The notes beneath the pieces were generated by a model. It saw nothing but the letters and a program-made list of their open reading frames with translations. It did not search any database and had not been told where the DNA came from. This document shows positions 1 to 6,148 of a stretch of DNA of 7,351 nucleotides, piece after piece; the stretch's first letter is position 1; each line of letters starts with the position of its first letter. Origin of the DNA: CAYLNH01 sp964384625. GTDB taxonomy: Bacteria > Verrucomicrobiota > Lentisphaeria > JABSQK01. A program made the position numbers and the translations under genes. The DNA lies in NCBI GenBank assembly GCA_964384625.1, contig CAYLNH010000324.1, forward strand, positions 1-7,351. Reading direction: 5' to 3'.

Positions 1-69
1 AGCCGGCTTCCCAGCGCCCGAAAAGCAGGGTGAGGGGTGAGGGCTTGCAGCCACTGATGAACGTCTTCA

Positions 70-90
70 CCAGGCGGATAAACCGCCTGG
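70..90. other. Perfect hairpin in leading non-coding stretch
   Basis: CCAGGCGG (70-77) and CCGCCTGG (83-90) are exact inverted repeats around a 5-base loop ATAAA. No run of T follows on either strand, so it is not a canonical intrinsic terminator. It could be a terminator-like end of a gene lying left of the window, an RNA structure, or a dispersed palindromic repeat. The 247 bases before the first gene otherwise show only the candidate promoter at 165-193. Plus-strand frames reaching the left edge close by position 98 with no recognisable protein. Confidence 0.5.
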
Positions 91-164
91 GGTCGTAGGA
101 TCGAGCCAATTGTCGGCAGGAAACGCCTACGGAAGTGACATGCGCCCTCCGGCCAGCCCCGTGG

Positions 165-193
165 TTGCAGGTACCGGTCGGGTGTGCTATCTT
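165..193 (+). promoter_or_regulatory. Candidate sigma-70 type promoter for the small paralogue pair
   Basis: A -35-like TTGCAG (165-170) is followed after 17 bases by TATCTT (188-193). TG at 185-186, one base before the -10 hexamer, gives an extended -10 element (TGC then TATCTT). The -10 matches consensus at four of six positions and the -35 at three. Transcription would start near 200, leaving a leader of about 48 bases before the ATG at 248. The stretch is locally AT-richer than its surroundings. This is pattern matching only. Confidence 0.35.
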
Positions 194-247
194 TCTGTGC
201 GTGTCGCCCAGTGCCGTTACATGCCGGGGATGGATTGAGTTTGTGCC

Positions 248-649
248 ATGAGTTTCAGTGACCCGTTCCGGGATGATACAACCAGTATTCTCGCTTCCGC
301 CCAGTGGCAACGGGCAGTTCGCCCGTTGTCGACGGCCGGCGACGCCGGCGTCCCGTCGCGGCAGACCATCGGTCTGGCCTGGTATCGATCGGACCAATGG
401 GACCTCCTGCGACAGGCTGCCGCCGACCAGGCCGAGCTGGCCGGGACGCACCGGGAGTGGGCGAACCAGGCTACCCGGCTTCTGGCGGAACTGGAGCCCC
501 GCGGCGTGTTGATTCACAAGATCCCGGTGGATGTCCCCCACATGGTTGAATGGTGTGAACGGCAGAACTTGACGGTCAACGCCAGGAATCGCAGCGTCTA
601 CACCTGTGAGCAGGCGGGCGATCTGCGGCTCGTCCACAGCCTGGCCTGA
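248..649 (+). CDS. Small uncharacterised protein, paralogue 1
   Basis: This encodes a 133-residue soluble protein that I do not recognise. It has no signal peptide or membrane segment. Residues 41-118 align without gaps to the next gene's product at roughly 44% identity (counted by hand). Shared features are A44-W45, QW (50-51), LR (54-55), D60, TH-x-EWAN (67-73), PVDV (93-96), M99, EWC (101-103), VNA (110-112) and RS-x-Y (115-118). The first 35 or so residues are not shared and look unstructured. The true start could therefore be later, for example the in-frame TTG at residue 27. No good ribosome binding site precedes the ATG; the nearest purine run, GGGGATGG, is about 14 bases away. Conservation of Trp, Cys, His and Asp at fixed positions argues for a folded domain under selection. 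Function is unknown. Confidence 0.75.
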   Translation: MSFSDPFRDDTTSILASAQWQRAVRPLSTAGDAGVPSRQTIGLAWYRSDQWDLLRQAAADQAELAGTHREWANQATRLLAELEPRGVLIHKIPVDVPHMVEWCERQNLTVNARNRSVYTCEQAGDLRLVHSLA

Positions 650-725
650 GGCGGCGACCGGATTTTTGCGGGGAGAATTCCTGCCTTATCCTTGCCTTCT
701 TCGTCTTGCCCGGCTACTCCTTGGC

Positions 726-1043
726 ATGCCTCGCCCCAGAAACAATCAGGAACTCGTTGTCACCTTCGCCTGGTTCAGCCCCGAACAGTGGGGGGCCCTG
801 CGTGACATCTCCACCGACAAGGAGATCCTTGAACGTACCCATAAGGAGTGGGCCAACCACGCCACGGTGTTTCTGGCGGATATGGAAGAGCAGGGGTTCG
901 TCACGCAGAAAGTGCCGGTGGACGTCATGACGATGTTCGAATGGTGCCACGCTCAGGGGAAACCGGTGAATGCTGAGAGCCGCTCGCAGTACTTCGAGCA
1001 CGAGGCCTTGCGCGACGTCTGGAAATGCGTCACCCTGAGCTGA
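726..1043 (+). CDS. Small uncharacterised protein, paralogue 2
   Basis: This encodes a 105-residue soluble protein, paralogous to the gene 76 bases upstream and in the same orientation. The shared core runs from about residue 11 to 89: A15-W16, QW (21-22), LR (25-26), D31, TH-x-EWAN (38-44), K-x-PVDV (62-67), EWC (72-74), VNA (81-83) and RS-x-Y (86-89). The reading frame is open upstream to a GTG at 606, inside the previous gene. I chose the ATG at 726 because homology begins just after it and the upstream residues look like translated spacer. There is no clear Shine-Dalgarno sequence. The last 14 bases overlap the end of the minus-strand oxidoreductase gene. The pair look like a tandem duplication that diverged. 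Function is unknown; a small protein-binding or regulatory domain is possible but not shown. Confidence 0.75.
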   Translation: MPRPRNNQELVVTFAWFSPEQWGALRDISTDKEILERTHKEWANHATVFLADMEEQGFVTQKVPVDVMTMFEWCHAQGKPVNAESRSQYFEHEALRDVWKCVTLS

Positions 1044-2487
1044 CCTGCCCGAGATGGGCCTTCAGCGCGGCCGGCATCGGCCATTCCAACTGCACATGCT
1101 GCTTCTGCAGCGCATCGTGCAGTCGACCCGCCGGTACGTCCCCCGGATCGCAGCCGGTCTCGGCGGCGATTGCCGCCGCCGTTCCGGCGGCCTGGCCGAG
1201 CTGGATCATCGTTCGTGACAGTCGGCAACTCGACGCCGCGACTGAGGAGAAGCTGGCGGCGCGACAGGCAACCAGCAGATTGTCCAGATCGGCCGCCACC
1301 AGACAGCGGAACGGCACGCCGTAGGGCTCATGTAATTCGCCACAGCCGGCCCGCCCCGTGCTCGTCCCGTGGGTGTCCATGGCATGGTCGGCGAGCGTCA
1401 CGATATCGTCGTGATCCTGGCCGCTGATACCGGCCAGAAGATCGTGCTGGGTCAGCACGTAACGACCCACAACCCGCCGGCTCTCGCGTACGCCCAGAAC
1501 CGGAAACGCATATTTGAACCGGAAATTGCGGAACTCGTCGAAGTTCGTCTGGAGATAATGCCAGTGGGCGCGGACCCGATTCCTGCACTCCCGGTAGGCC
1601 GCCCAAGGCCCGATTTTGAACGCATCCTCGCCGTCCATTGTCGGCAGCATGTTGATATTGCGGTCGCCGTTCGGATATTGGTTGATGCAGGCTCCCGGGA
1701 ATCGGTCCCGCCACCAGCATTCCCCGGAAATATCCTCCGGCAACGGCTCGACCGCGGCCGCCGCCGCCGGTGAAATCCGGTAGACCAGAGTCGCCGCATT
1801 GAGGTGGTTGTTGGCCTTTTCGGGAGCCCCGGGTTCGTTGAATGTCCGGCGGCTCTCCTGCCCGAACATCATCCGGCAGCCCGCGCTCAAGGCCAGAACG
1901 GCGTCGGCGCTGCAGTCAATAAACATGCCGGCCTGGACCACGCCGCCGGGATTCAGCGTCACCGAAGCCACCCGGTTCCCCGCGGTCTCGGCGGCCTCGA
2001 ACGTGGTGTTCCGGCAGACGTCAACGCTCGGCATCTCGGCAAGCATGGCTTCGACCGTCGCCGCAAGCTCGTCCGGTTCATAGGTGACGCCGTGCCAGGT
2101 CTGGCGCACAAAGGCCTCCGCCTCGCCCATGCCGTTGCAGCCGTGCCGCCGGAGCGTGTCGAGATATGCCCGCTCCGGGTCGATCAACTGCTCGCCGCCA
2201 GGGAAGCGGTACGGTTCGTCGGGCTTCTGCCAGCACCAGTGCCGGCCGTAGCTGTAGATGCCGACCGCCTGCGGGACGCGCCGCAGACGCTGGTAGATGT
2301 CGAACGGAATGCCGGTGCCGCCGACCCCCATCTCCCACGTGTTGACCCCGCCGATTGTCGAGGTCCCCCCCAGTTTGTCGGCCTTCTCCACCAGCAGTGT
2401 GCGCAACCCGAAACGGCCCGCGGCAAGGGCCGCACCGATGCCGCCGCTGCCGGCGCCAATGATGATCAGATCGTATCCGGTGTCCAT
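1030..2487 (-). CDS. FAD-dependent oxidoreductase (FAD_oxidored type)
   Basis: This is a 485-residue cytoplasmic flavoprotein. The N-terminus is a Rossmann dinucleotide-binding fold: hydrophobic strand (residues 6-10), GAGSGG (11-16) matching GxGxxG, and the acidic E34 ending the second strand to bind the ADP ribose, followed by a GG pair at 40-41 and 46-47. The C-terminus carries the family's second FAD signature, DNLLVA-C-R (402-409) and LGQAAGTAAA (430-439). Both ends are intact and the length is normal. This architecture matches the FAD_oxidored family (PF12831), common in Planctomycetes and Lentisphaerae, often near carbohydrate genes; substrates are mostly unknown. No signal peptide or iron-sulfur cysteine cluster is seen. 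The ATG at 2487 directly precedes the Rossmann strand and is the first plausible start, but it lacks a Shine-Dalgarno sequence. It probably follows the B-box gene in one transcript (47-bp gap). Confidence 0.9.
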   Translation of the reverse strand: MDTGYDLIIIGAGSGGIGAALAAGRFGLRTLLVEKADKLGGTSTIGGVNTWEMGVGGTGIPFDIYQRLRRVPQAVGIYSYGRHWCWQKPDEPYRFPGGEQLIDPERAYLDTLRRHGCNGMGEAEAFVRQTWHGVTYEPDELAATVEAMLAEMPSVDVCRNTTFEAAETAGNRVASVTLNPGGVVQAGMFIDCSADAVLALSAGCRMMFGQESRRTFNEPGAPEKANNHLNAATLVYRISPAAAAAVEPLPEDISGECWWRDRFPGACINQYPNGDRNINMLPTMDGEDAFKIGPWAAYRECRNRVRAHWHYLQTNFDEFRNFRFKYAFPVLGVRESRRVVGRYVLTQHDLLAGISGQDHDDIVTLADHAMDTHGTSTGRAGCGELHEPYGVPFRCLVAADLDNLLVACRAASFSSVAASSCRLSRTMIQLGQAAGTAAAIAAETGCDPGDVPAGRLHDALQKQHVQLEWPMPAALKAHLGQVSSG

Positions 2488-2510
2488 ATCGGGGAGGTCA
2501 AAGTCGACAA

Positions 2511-2527
2511 CGGCCGGCTGGCGGCCG
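2511..2527 (-). other. Short GC hairpin between the two minus-strand genes
   Basis: CGGCCG at 2511-2516 and 2522-2527 can pair around the 5-base loop GCTGG. It lies in the 47-base gap after the B-box protein stop and before the oxidoreductase ATG. On the transcribed (minus) strand no U-run follows, so a full terminator is unlikely; partial attenuation or an mRNA stability element is possible. CGGCCG is itself palindromic and such matches are easy in GC-rich DNA. Confidence 0.25.
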
Positions 2528-2534
2528 CGTCGCG

Positions 2535-4016
2535 CTACGGAAAGAGCTCCTTCGGCGGCCCCTTCTTCTCGGCGGGCGGTGTCGGCGGCCGGTCGGACTT
2601 CGGCAAGGCGTCTTCGAAGCGCCAGTAGACTTTCAGAAGCTGCGACTTGCTGAAGCCGCCCTTCATCTGTTTCGGCAGGAGCTGGGCTTCGATGATCCCG
2701 GCAATTCGGGATTCGCTGCCCGTTCCGAACGCGTCAAACGTGATGCTGCCGAAGACGTTGCTGTCCCGCGCCGGATAGTCGGAATGCCCCTCGGGCCCGC
2801 GCTCATTCGTAAAGACCTCGCGCGTGCCGAAACGCTTGACCAGGTCAACGTCCTTCGCGTCAGGACGGAACGAGACCTCGACCTCCAGGGCTTCCGCGTC
2901 GCCCAGCGTCCGCGTGTCATTGAGCAGCAGCCGGGAATCGCCGCGGATCCGTTTGACCAGGTCGGCCCGGAACTTCATGCGCAAGGCGCCCTCATGGCCT
3001 TCCGCCGTCTTATATCGGGTTGTGATCAACAGGTCCCCGTCGTCACTCAGTTTAGCCGTCGCTTTCTTGACGCGGCAGCGGTGGAGTTCGTCGATCGCGA
3101 TCGCGAACTTGCCGTCCGGCTCTTCCTCGAAGACCATGCGGTCGCGCGGATCACTGCCGTCGTCCGGAATCGGGGCCGTCGTCCCGTGTTGCTGCGCCTG
3201 GCGCTCGGCGATCTGTTGCTGCCGCCGGGCTTCTGCTTCGATTTCTTTCACCGTCTGTTTCGCTTTCATGAAGCAACCGACGAAACCGATCACCACGAGC
3301 AGGACCAGCGCCAGACAGCCGATGCCGACGCCGAGGAAGACCTTCTTCCCGGTCGACATCCCCTGCTGCTTCTGCGCCGGCATGTCCAGGCCGAGTGCGG
3401 CGCCCTGGACGTGTTCGCCTTCGGCGGGTGCGGCGGCATCCGAACCGCCCGCCAGGGCGGCGCCGACCTTCAGTTTGGCACTGCTTGCGGGGGCCTCCGG
3501 AATCGCCTCGGCCGGGACTTCATCCACGGTTTCCGCCGCGGCCGGGGCCGCGGCTCCGGCGTCGGCCTCGGCGAGTACGGGCACTTCCGGCGGCTGCTCC
3601 GTCGCCGGTTCATCCGGCAGCTGCGGCGGCCCGGCTGCCGCCATTTCGGCGACGGGTACGGCTGCGGGGGCCGCGGCGTCGGCGTCGGAACCGCGGCAGT
3701 CCGGACAGAGAATCCGGCCGTCGATATTCTCGGCGCATTCTTCGCACAGAAAGCATTTGCACCCCTGGCAGGCCGCTGCCGGCGCTCGGTCCGGGTGGTT
3801 CTTGCAGGCCGGGCCGTCGGGGTCAGGCTTCGGCGCGCCGCCGGCGCAGTCACGGCAGCAGATCTTGCCGTCCTTGTCGTGACGGCATTCGTCACAGATG
3901 AAAACAGCGCATTCCTCGCAGGCGCCGGTCGCAATCGTATCCGGGTGAAAAGCGCACTTGGGAGCTACTGCATCGTCCCCCGGTGCTGCATCTCGATTAA
4001 CTCTGAGTTTGGCCAT
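2535..4016 (-). CDS. Membrane protein with two B-box-like zinc-binding modules
   Basis: This encodes 493 residues from the ATG at 4016. The frame is open to a GTG at 4079, but that start would sit at the candidate promoter's transcription start. Two zinc modules share the same spacing: C21-x2-H24, C33-x2-C36, C41-x2-C44, C54-x2-C57; then C71-x2-H74, C83-x2-C86, C91-x2-C94, C104-x2-C107. This resembles bacterial B-box-type zinc fingers, generally thought to mediate protein contacts. Residues 108-220 are an Ala/Pro/Glu-rich linker. One transmembrane helix spans about 226-249, with lysines on both sides, so orientation is uncertain. A short charged, Gln-rich probable coiled coil (251-277) follows, then a C-terminal domain (about 290-475) that I do not recognise and a Pro/Lys-rich tail. 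There is no signal peptide, so the zinc modules are probably cytoplasmic. It is divergent from the kinase-like gene; a signalling link is only a guess. Confidence 0.85.
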   Translation of the reverse strand: MAKLRVNRDAAPGDDAVAPKCAFHPDTIATGACEECAVFICDECRHDKDGKICCRDCAGGAPKPDPDGPACKNHPDRAPAAACQGCKCFLCEECAENIDGRILCPDCRGSDADAAAPAAVPVAEMAAAGPPQLPDEPATEQPPEVPVLAEADAGAAAPAAAETVDEVPAEAIPEAPASSAKLKVGAALAGGSDAAAPAEGEHVQGAALGLDMPAQKQQGMSTGKKVFLGVGIGCLALVLLVVIGFVGCFMKAKQTVKEIEAEARRQQQIAERQAQQHGTTAPIPDDGSDPRDRMVFEEEPDGKFAIAIDELHRCRVKKATAKLSDDGDLLITTRYKTAEGHEGALRMKFRADLVKRIRGDSRLLLNDTRTLGDAEALEVEVSFRPDAKDVDLVKRFGTREVFTNERGPEGHSDYPARDSNVFGSITFDAFGTGSESRIAGIIEAQLLPKQMKGGFSKSQLLKVYWRFEDALPKSDRPPTPPAEKKGPPKELFP

Positions 4017-4082
4017 GGCCGTCCCACTGAGTTTGAATTCTATTCTGCTGATTCGGGCACAATCGTGCCGTTTGCTCACGGT

Positions 4083-4111
4083 AAAATAACGCGATCGCCT
4101 CCCGCTCGCAA
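4083..4111 (-). promoter_or_regulatory. Candidate promoter for the B-box gene
   Basis: Read on the minus strand, TTGCGA (4111-4106) is separated by exactly 17 bases from TATTTT (4088-4083). Each hexamer matches the sigma-70 consensus at four of six positions. Transcription would begin near 4076, about 60 bases before the ATG at 4016. This agrees with choosing that ATG over the GTG at 4079, which would lie at or before the start of the mRNA. I found no comparably good promoter on the plus strand for the kinase gene in the 194-base divergent region. Confidence 0.4.
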
Positions 4112-4195
4112 ATCTGTTCTGCGAATGCTTCGTTTTGTTCGCCGGCAGCGGTGGCGGGGCGCACCGGCCGGGCTACAGTATCCGCCCGCAGTTAC

Positions 4196-4203
4196 AGGGA
4201 GAG
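4196..4203 (+). promoter_or_regulatory. Ribosome binding site of the kinase-like gene
   Basis: AGGGAGAG lies nine bases (counted from its GGGAG core) before the ATG at 4211. It decides the start against the in-frame upstream ATG at 4151. It is one of only two strong Shine-Dalgarno sequences in the window. Confidence 0.7.
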
Positions 4204-4210
4204 TCGATCC

Positions 4211-4957
4211 ATGGCCGCGAAAAAAGCCGCGTCACAACCGAAGATCACCGAGTTCGATCTCTTGCCCGGGCGCATTATTGCGCGCAAGTACGAAGTCCTG
4301 AAGAAACTCGGCGAAGGCTGGGAAGGCGAGGTCTACAAGGTCAGAGAACGCAGTACCGGAATCGTCCGCGCCGCCAAAGTCTTCTTTCCCCACCGCAATG
4401 TCCGGAACAAGACGTCCAAAATGTACGCCCGAAAACTTCATAAACTGCGGGACTGCCCACTCCTGATTCACTATCACACCGACGAACAATGGGTCTATCG
4501 CCGTACCCCCGTCGCCGTGTTCATCTCCGAATTCGTCGAAGGCGAACTGCTGTCCGAGTTCATCAAACGCTTCCCCCATGAACGGATGCAGCCGTTCCAG
4601 GCCCTGCATCTGCTGCACGCCCTGGCGAAAGGCATCGAGCAGATCCACCAGCACCACGAGTACCATGGCGATCTGCACTGGGGCAATATCATGGTGCAGC
4701 ATTTCGGTCTCGAATTCGAACTGAAAGCAATCGACCTCTTTCACTGGGGCGATTCCAAAAAGGACAACCGCGACGAAGACCTGTGCAACCTGATCCGGAT
4801 CTTCTATGATTGCCTCGGCGGATCCCGCTACTACCGCATTCAGCCGCCGGAAGTCAAACACATCTGTTGCGGGCTGAAACGATCCCTCATCTTCAAACGC
4901 TTCCGTACCGTACGCCAACTGCGCAAGCACCTGGAAAAAATGGAGTGGCAGCTGTAG
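4211..4957 (+). CDS. Small protein kinase-fold protein, Ser/Thr kinase-like
   Basis: This encodes a 248-residue soluble single-domain protein. A glycine-rich loop LGEGWEGEVY (33-42) is followed by the ATP-anchoring lysine K56 in AAKVF. The catalytic loop HGDLHWGN (152-159) supplies D154 and N159, and IDLF (174-177) takes the place of DFG with metal-binding D175. The loop form HGDLHxxN is typical of ABC1/RIO and aminoglycoside phosphotransferase branches rather than the HRDLKxxN of Hanks kinases, while the N-lobe resembles Ser/Thr kinases. No helix-C glutamate is evident in 68-82, and the C-lobe is short. No membrane or sensor domain is attached. The ATG at 4211 has a good binding site, GGGAG at 4197-4201, nine bases upstream; the frame upstream is open to 4151 but lacks kinase-like sequence. 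It probably phosphorylates a protein; the target is unknown. It is divergent from the B-box gene and reads towards the lacI-type gene. Confidence 0.85.
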   Translation: MAAKKAASQPKITEFDLLPGRIIARKYEVLKKLGEGWEGEVYKVRERSTGIVRAAKVFFPHRNVRNKTSKMYARKLHKLRDCPLLIHYHTDEQWVYRRTPVAVFISEFVEGELLSEFIKRFPHERMQPFQALHLLHALAKGIEQIHQHHEYHGDLHWGNIMVQHFGLEFELKAIDLFHWGDSKKDNRDEDLCNLIRIFYDCLGGSRYYRIQPPEVKHICCGLKRSLIFKRFRTVRQLRKHLEKMEWQL

Positions 4958-5043
4958 CCCGCTGCTTGATGTCCTGTTTCTGCTGGCGTTGTTTTCCCCC
5001 GGCGGCCGGAACTTCTCTTTGTGGCCGGCGTCAAACGAGGTAG

Positions 5044-5065
5044 TTTTTGGTAACGTTGTCAAAAA
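5044..5065. promoter_or_regulatory. LacI-family operator dyad before the regulator gene
   Basis: The core TGGTAACGTTGTCA (5048-5061) fits the general LacI/CcpA-type operator TGnnAnCGnTnnCA, with the central CpG at 5054-5055. Flanking bases extend the symmetry to arms TTTTTG (5044-5049) and CAAAAA (5060-5065). Nine of eleven base pairs across the 22 bases are symmetric; only the pairs 5050/5059 and 5051/5058 fail. It ends nine bases before the ATG at 5075 and abuts the AAGG ribosome binding site. A bound repressor could therefore block transcription of its own operon. No second copy precedes the downstream secreted-protein gene. Confidence 0.65.
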
Positions 5066-5074
5066 AGGCGGGCC

Positions 5075-6109
5075 ATGGCTACGATTCGCGAAATTGCAGA
5101 TGCCGCCGGGGTCTCCGTAAACGCTGTCTCCAGAATCCTCAACGGACGCAACAAAGAAAACCGGCCGACGGCGGTCGCCAAGGCGAACAAGGTGCGGCGC
5201 ATTGCCCGCGAACTGGGCTATCGCCCGAACGCCGCCGCCCAGGCGATGAAAGAGGGACGGTTCAAGTCCATCCTTTTGCTCAAAAGCACGCATTCCTATC
5301 GCAGCCATCTGCCCTCGCCAACCATTGAGGCCATCCAGACTGAACTCGCGCGACGGGACCATCGCCTGCTGCTTGCCACCATTCCGGACGATCGAGACGC
5401 GGCGGAACAGGAGTTGCATCGTCTGTTGCGGGAGCGATTCGTCGACGGCATTCTGGTCGCCATCTCCCACGCCTTCCCCGAGTGGCTTCGGGACACTCTC
5501 GATCGGATTGAAACCCCGAAGGTCTGGATCGGCTCCCGGCACCACGCCGACTGCGTCTATGCCCGCGACCGCAAGGCTGCCCGCGACGCGACCGAGAGAC
5601 TGATCGCTCGGGGCCATCGCGACATCCTTTATCTCGATTATGCCAATCCGCTGTCCGGCAAAGCCCAATGGCACTTCAGCTGCCGCGAACGCGAACTTGG
5701 CTACCGATCGGCGATGAAGAAACACCGGTTCTCCGCCCGTGTCCTCCGTCCGGGCCGCCCGTTGGACCGGCGGACCCTGGTGGACTTCACCGTCAAGGAG
5801 GTCCTGGCGTCGCCGCCGTCGGCGATCATTGCCTACGGCATGTGGCTGACCGGCCGCGCGGTGTTGTACGCATTGGCGCGTCGCGGTCTGACGGTGCCGG
5901 ATGATCTGTCCTTCCTCACGTTTGCGTCGGAATGGATCATTGAGAATGATGTTCTGGTTTCCTGCTATGGCCCGTCGTTGAAGCAGGTCGGAGAAACGGC
6001 CGCCCGCATGGTTCTTGAGCGCGTTGAGACGGGGGTTGAGGCCCCGCCGGCAATCCTGCCTTTCGAGTATATCGACGGCGACTCCATCAGCGATGTAAGG
6101 GAGAAATAA
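5075..6109 (+). CDS. LacI-family transcriptional regulator
   Basis: This is a 344-residue one-component regulator of normal length. The helix-turn-helix spans residues 3-24: TIREIADAAGVSVNAVSRIL then NG, with recognition helix from about 14 to 22. The hinge follows LGYRPN (47-52), and residues 63-340 form the periplasmic-binding-protein-like sugar-sensing and dimerisation domain. Two departures are visible. The segment between NG (23-24) and LGYRPN is about four residues longer than in LacI or PurR, with the insert near RNKENRP (25-31). The hinge-helix leucine that wedges into the central CpG is replaced by M58 (NAAAQAM). A weak site, AAGG, precedes the ATG by eight bases. The operator dyad just upstream suggests autoregulation. 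The secreted sugar-binding protein gene starts 40 bases after the stop, so the effector is probably a sugar released from the polysaccharide that protein handles; its identity cannot be read from sequence. Confidence 0.92.
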   Translation: MATIREIADAAGVSVNAVSRILNGRNKENRPTAVAKANKVRRIARELGYRPNAAAQAMKEGRFKSILLLKSTHSYRSHLPSPTIEAIQTELARRDHRLLLATIPDDRDAAEQELHRLLRERFVDGILVAISHAFPEWLRDTLDRIETPKVWIGSRHHADCVYARDRKAARDATERLIARGHRDILYLDYANPLSGKAQWHFSCRERELGYRSAMKKHRFSARVLRPGRPLDRRTLVDFTVKEVLASPPSAIIAYGMWLTGRAVLYALARRGLTVPDDLSFLTFASEWIIENDVLVSCYGPSLKQVGETAARMVLERVETGVEAPPAILPFEYIDGDSISDVREK

Positions 6110-6133
6110 CAACAGAAGCCTGCCTCGATGCAC

Positions 6134-6140
6134 AAGGAGA
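6134..6140 (+). promoter_or_regulatory. Ribosome binding site deciding the start of the secreted protein
   Basis: AAGGAGA ends eight bases before the ATG at 6149. An in-frame ATG at 6128 lies upstream of this site and would place the site inside the coding region, so 6149 is preferred. The 39-base spacer after the LacI-type gene has no hairpin or promoter-like sequence, consistent with cotranscription. Confidence 0.7.
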
Positions 6141-6148
6141 CATCCCCC

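Noticed and set aside
28..43. G-rich direct repeat GGGTGA as a possible G-quadruplex
   Set aside because: Only three G-runs are present, where four are needed, and no functional context is visible.
3..98. Plus-strand frame ending at 98 as the tail of a gene left of the window
   Set aside because: Only about 31 codons, running through the hairpin at 70-90, with no recognisable protein signature.
1..251. Minus-strand frame open through the left end of the window
   Set aside because: It contains no ATG, GTG or TTG start within the window and its translation matches nothing recognisable, so a gene cannot be supported.
1161..1178. GC hairpin CGGCGGC / GCCGCCG as a terminator near the convergent gene ends
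   Set aside because: It lies inside the oxidoreductase coding region over an Ala-rich stretch (codons for AAAIAA) and has no T-run; codon repetition explains it.
1804..2628. 274-codon plus-strand open frame opposite the oxidoreductase
   Set aside because: The minus strand carries both FAD signatures; this frame has no motif and crosses the boundary between two real genes.
4056..4069. Short inverted repeat GGCAC-AATC-GTGCC in the divergent region as an operator
   Set aside because: Only five pairs with an asymmetric centre; expected by chance in GC-rich DNA.
2784..4301. 505-codon plus-strand open frame opposite the B-box gene, running into the kinase gene
   Set aside because: Its product is low-complexity Arg/Gly-rich text, while the minus strand encodes two precisely spaced zinc modules and a membrane helix.
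4999..5046. Terminator and promoter between the kinase-like and LacI-type genes
   Set aside because: The CCGGC/GCCGG repeats lack a following T-run, and the best promoter pair (TTGTGG, 16 bases, TAGTTT) is a weak match. Whether the two genes are cotranscribed is left open.
4232..6133. 633-codon open frame on the minus strand spanning both the kinase-like and LacI-type genes
   Set aside because: It is antisense to two genes with clear family motifs and shows no recognisable domain. Such frames arise readily opposite GC-rich coding DNA.
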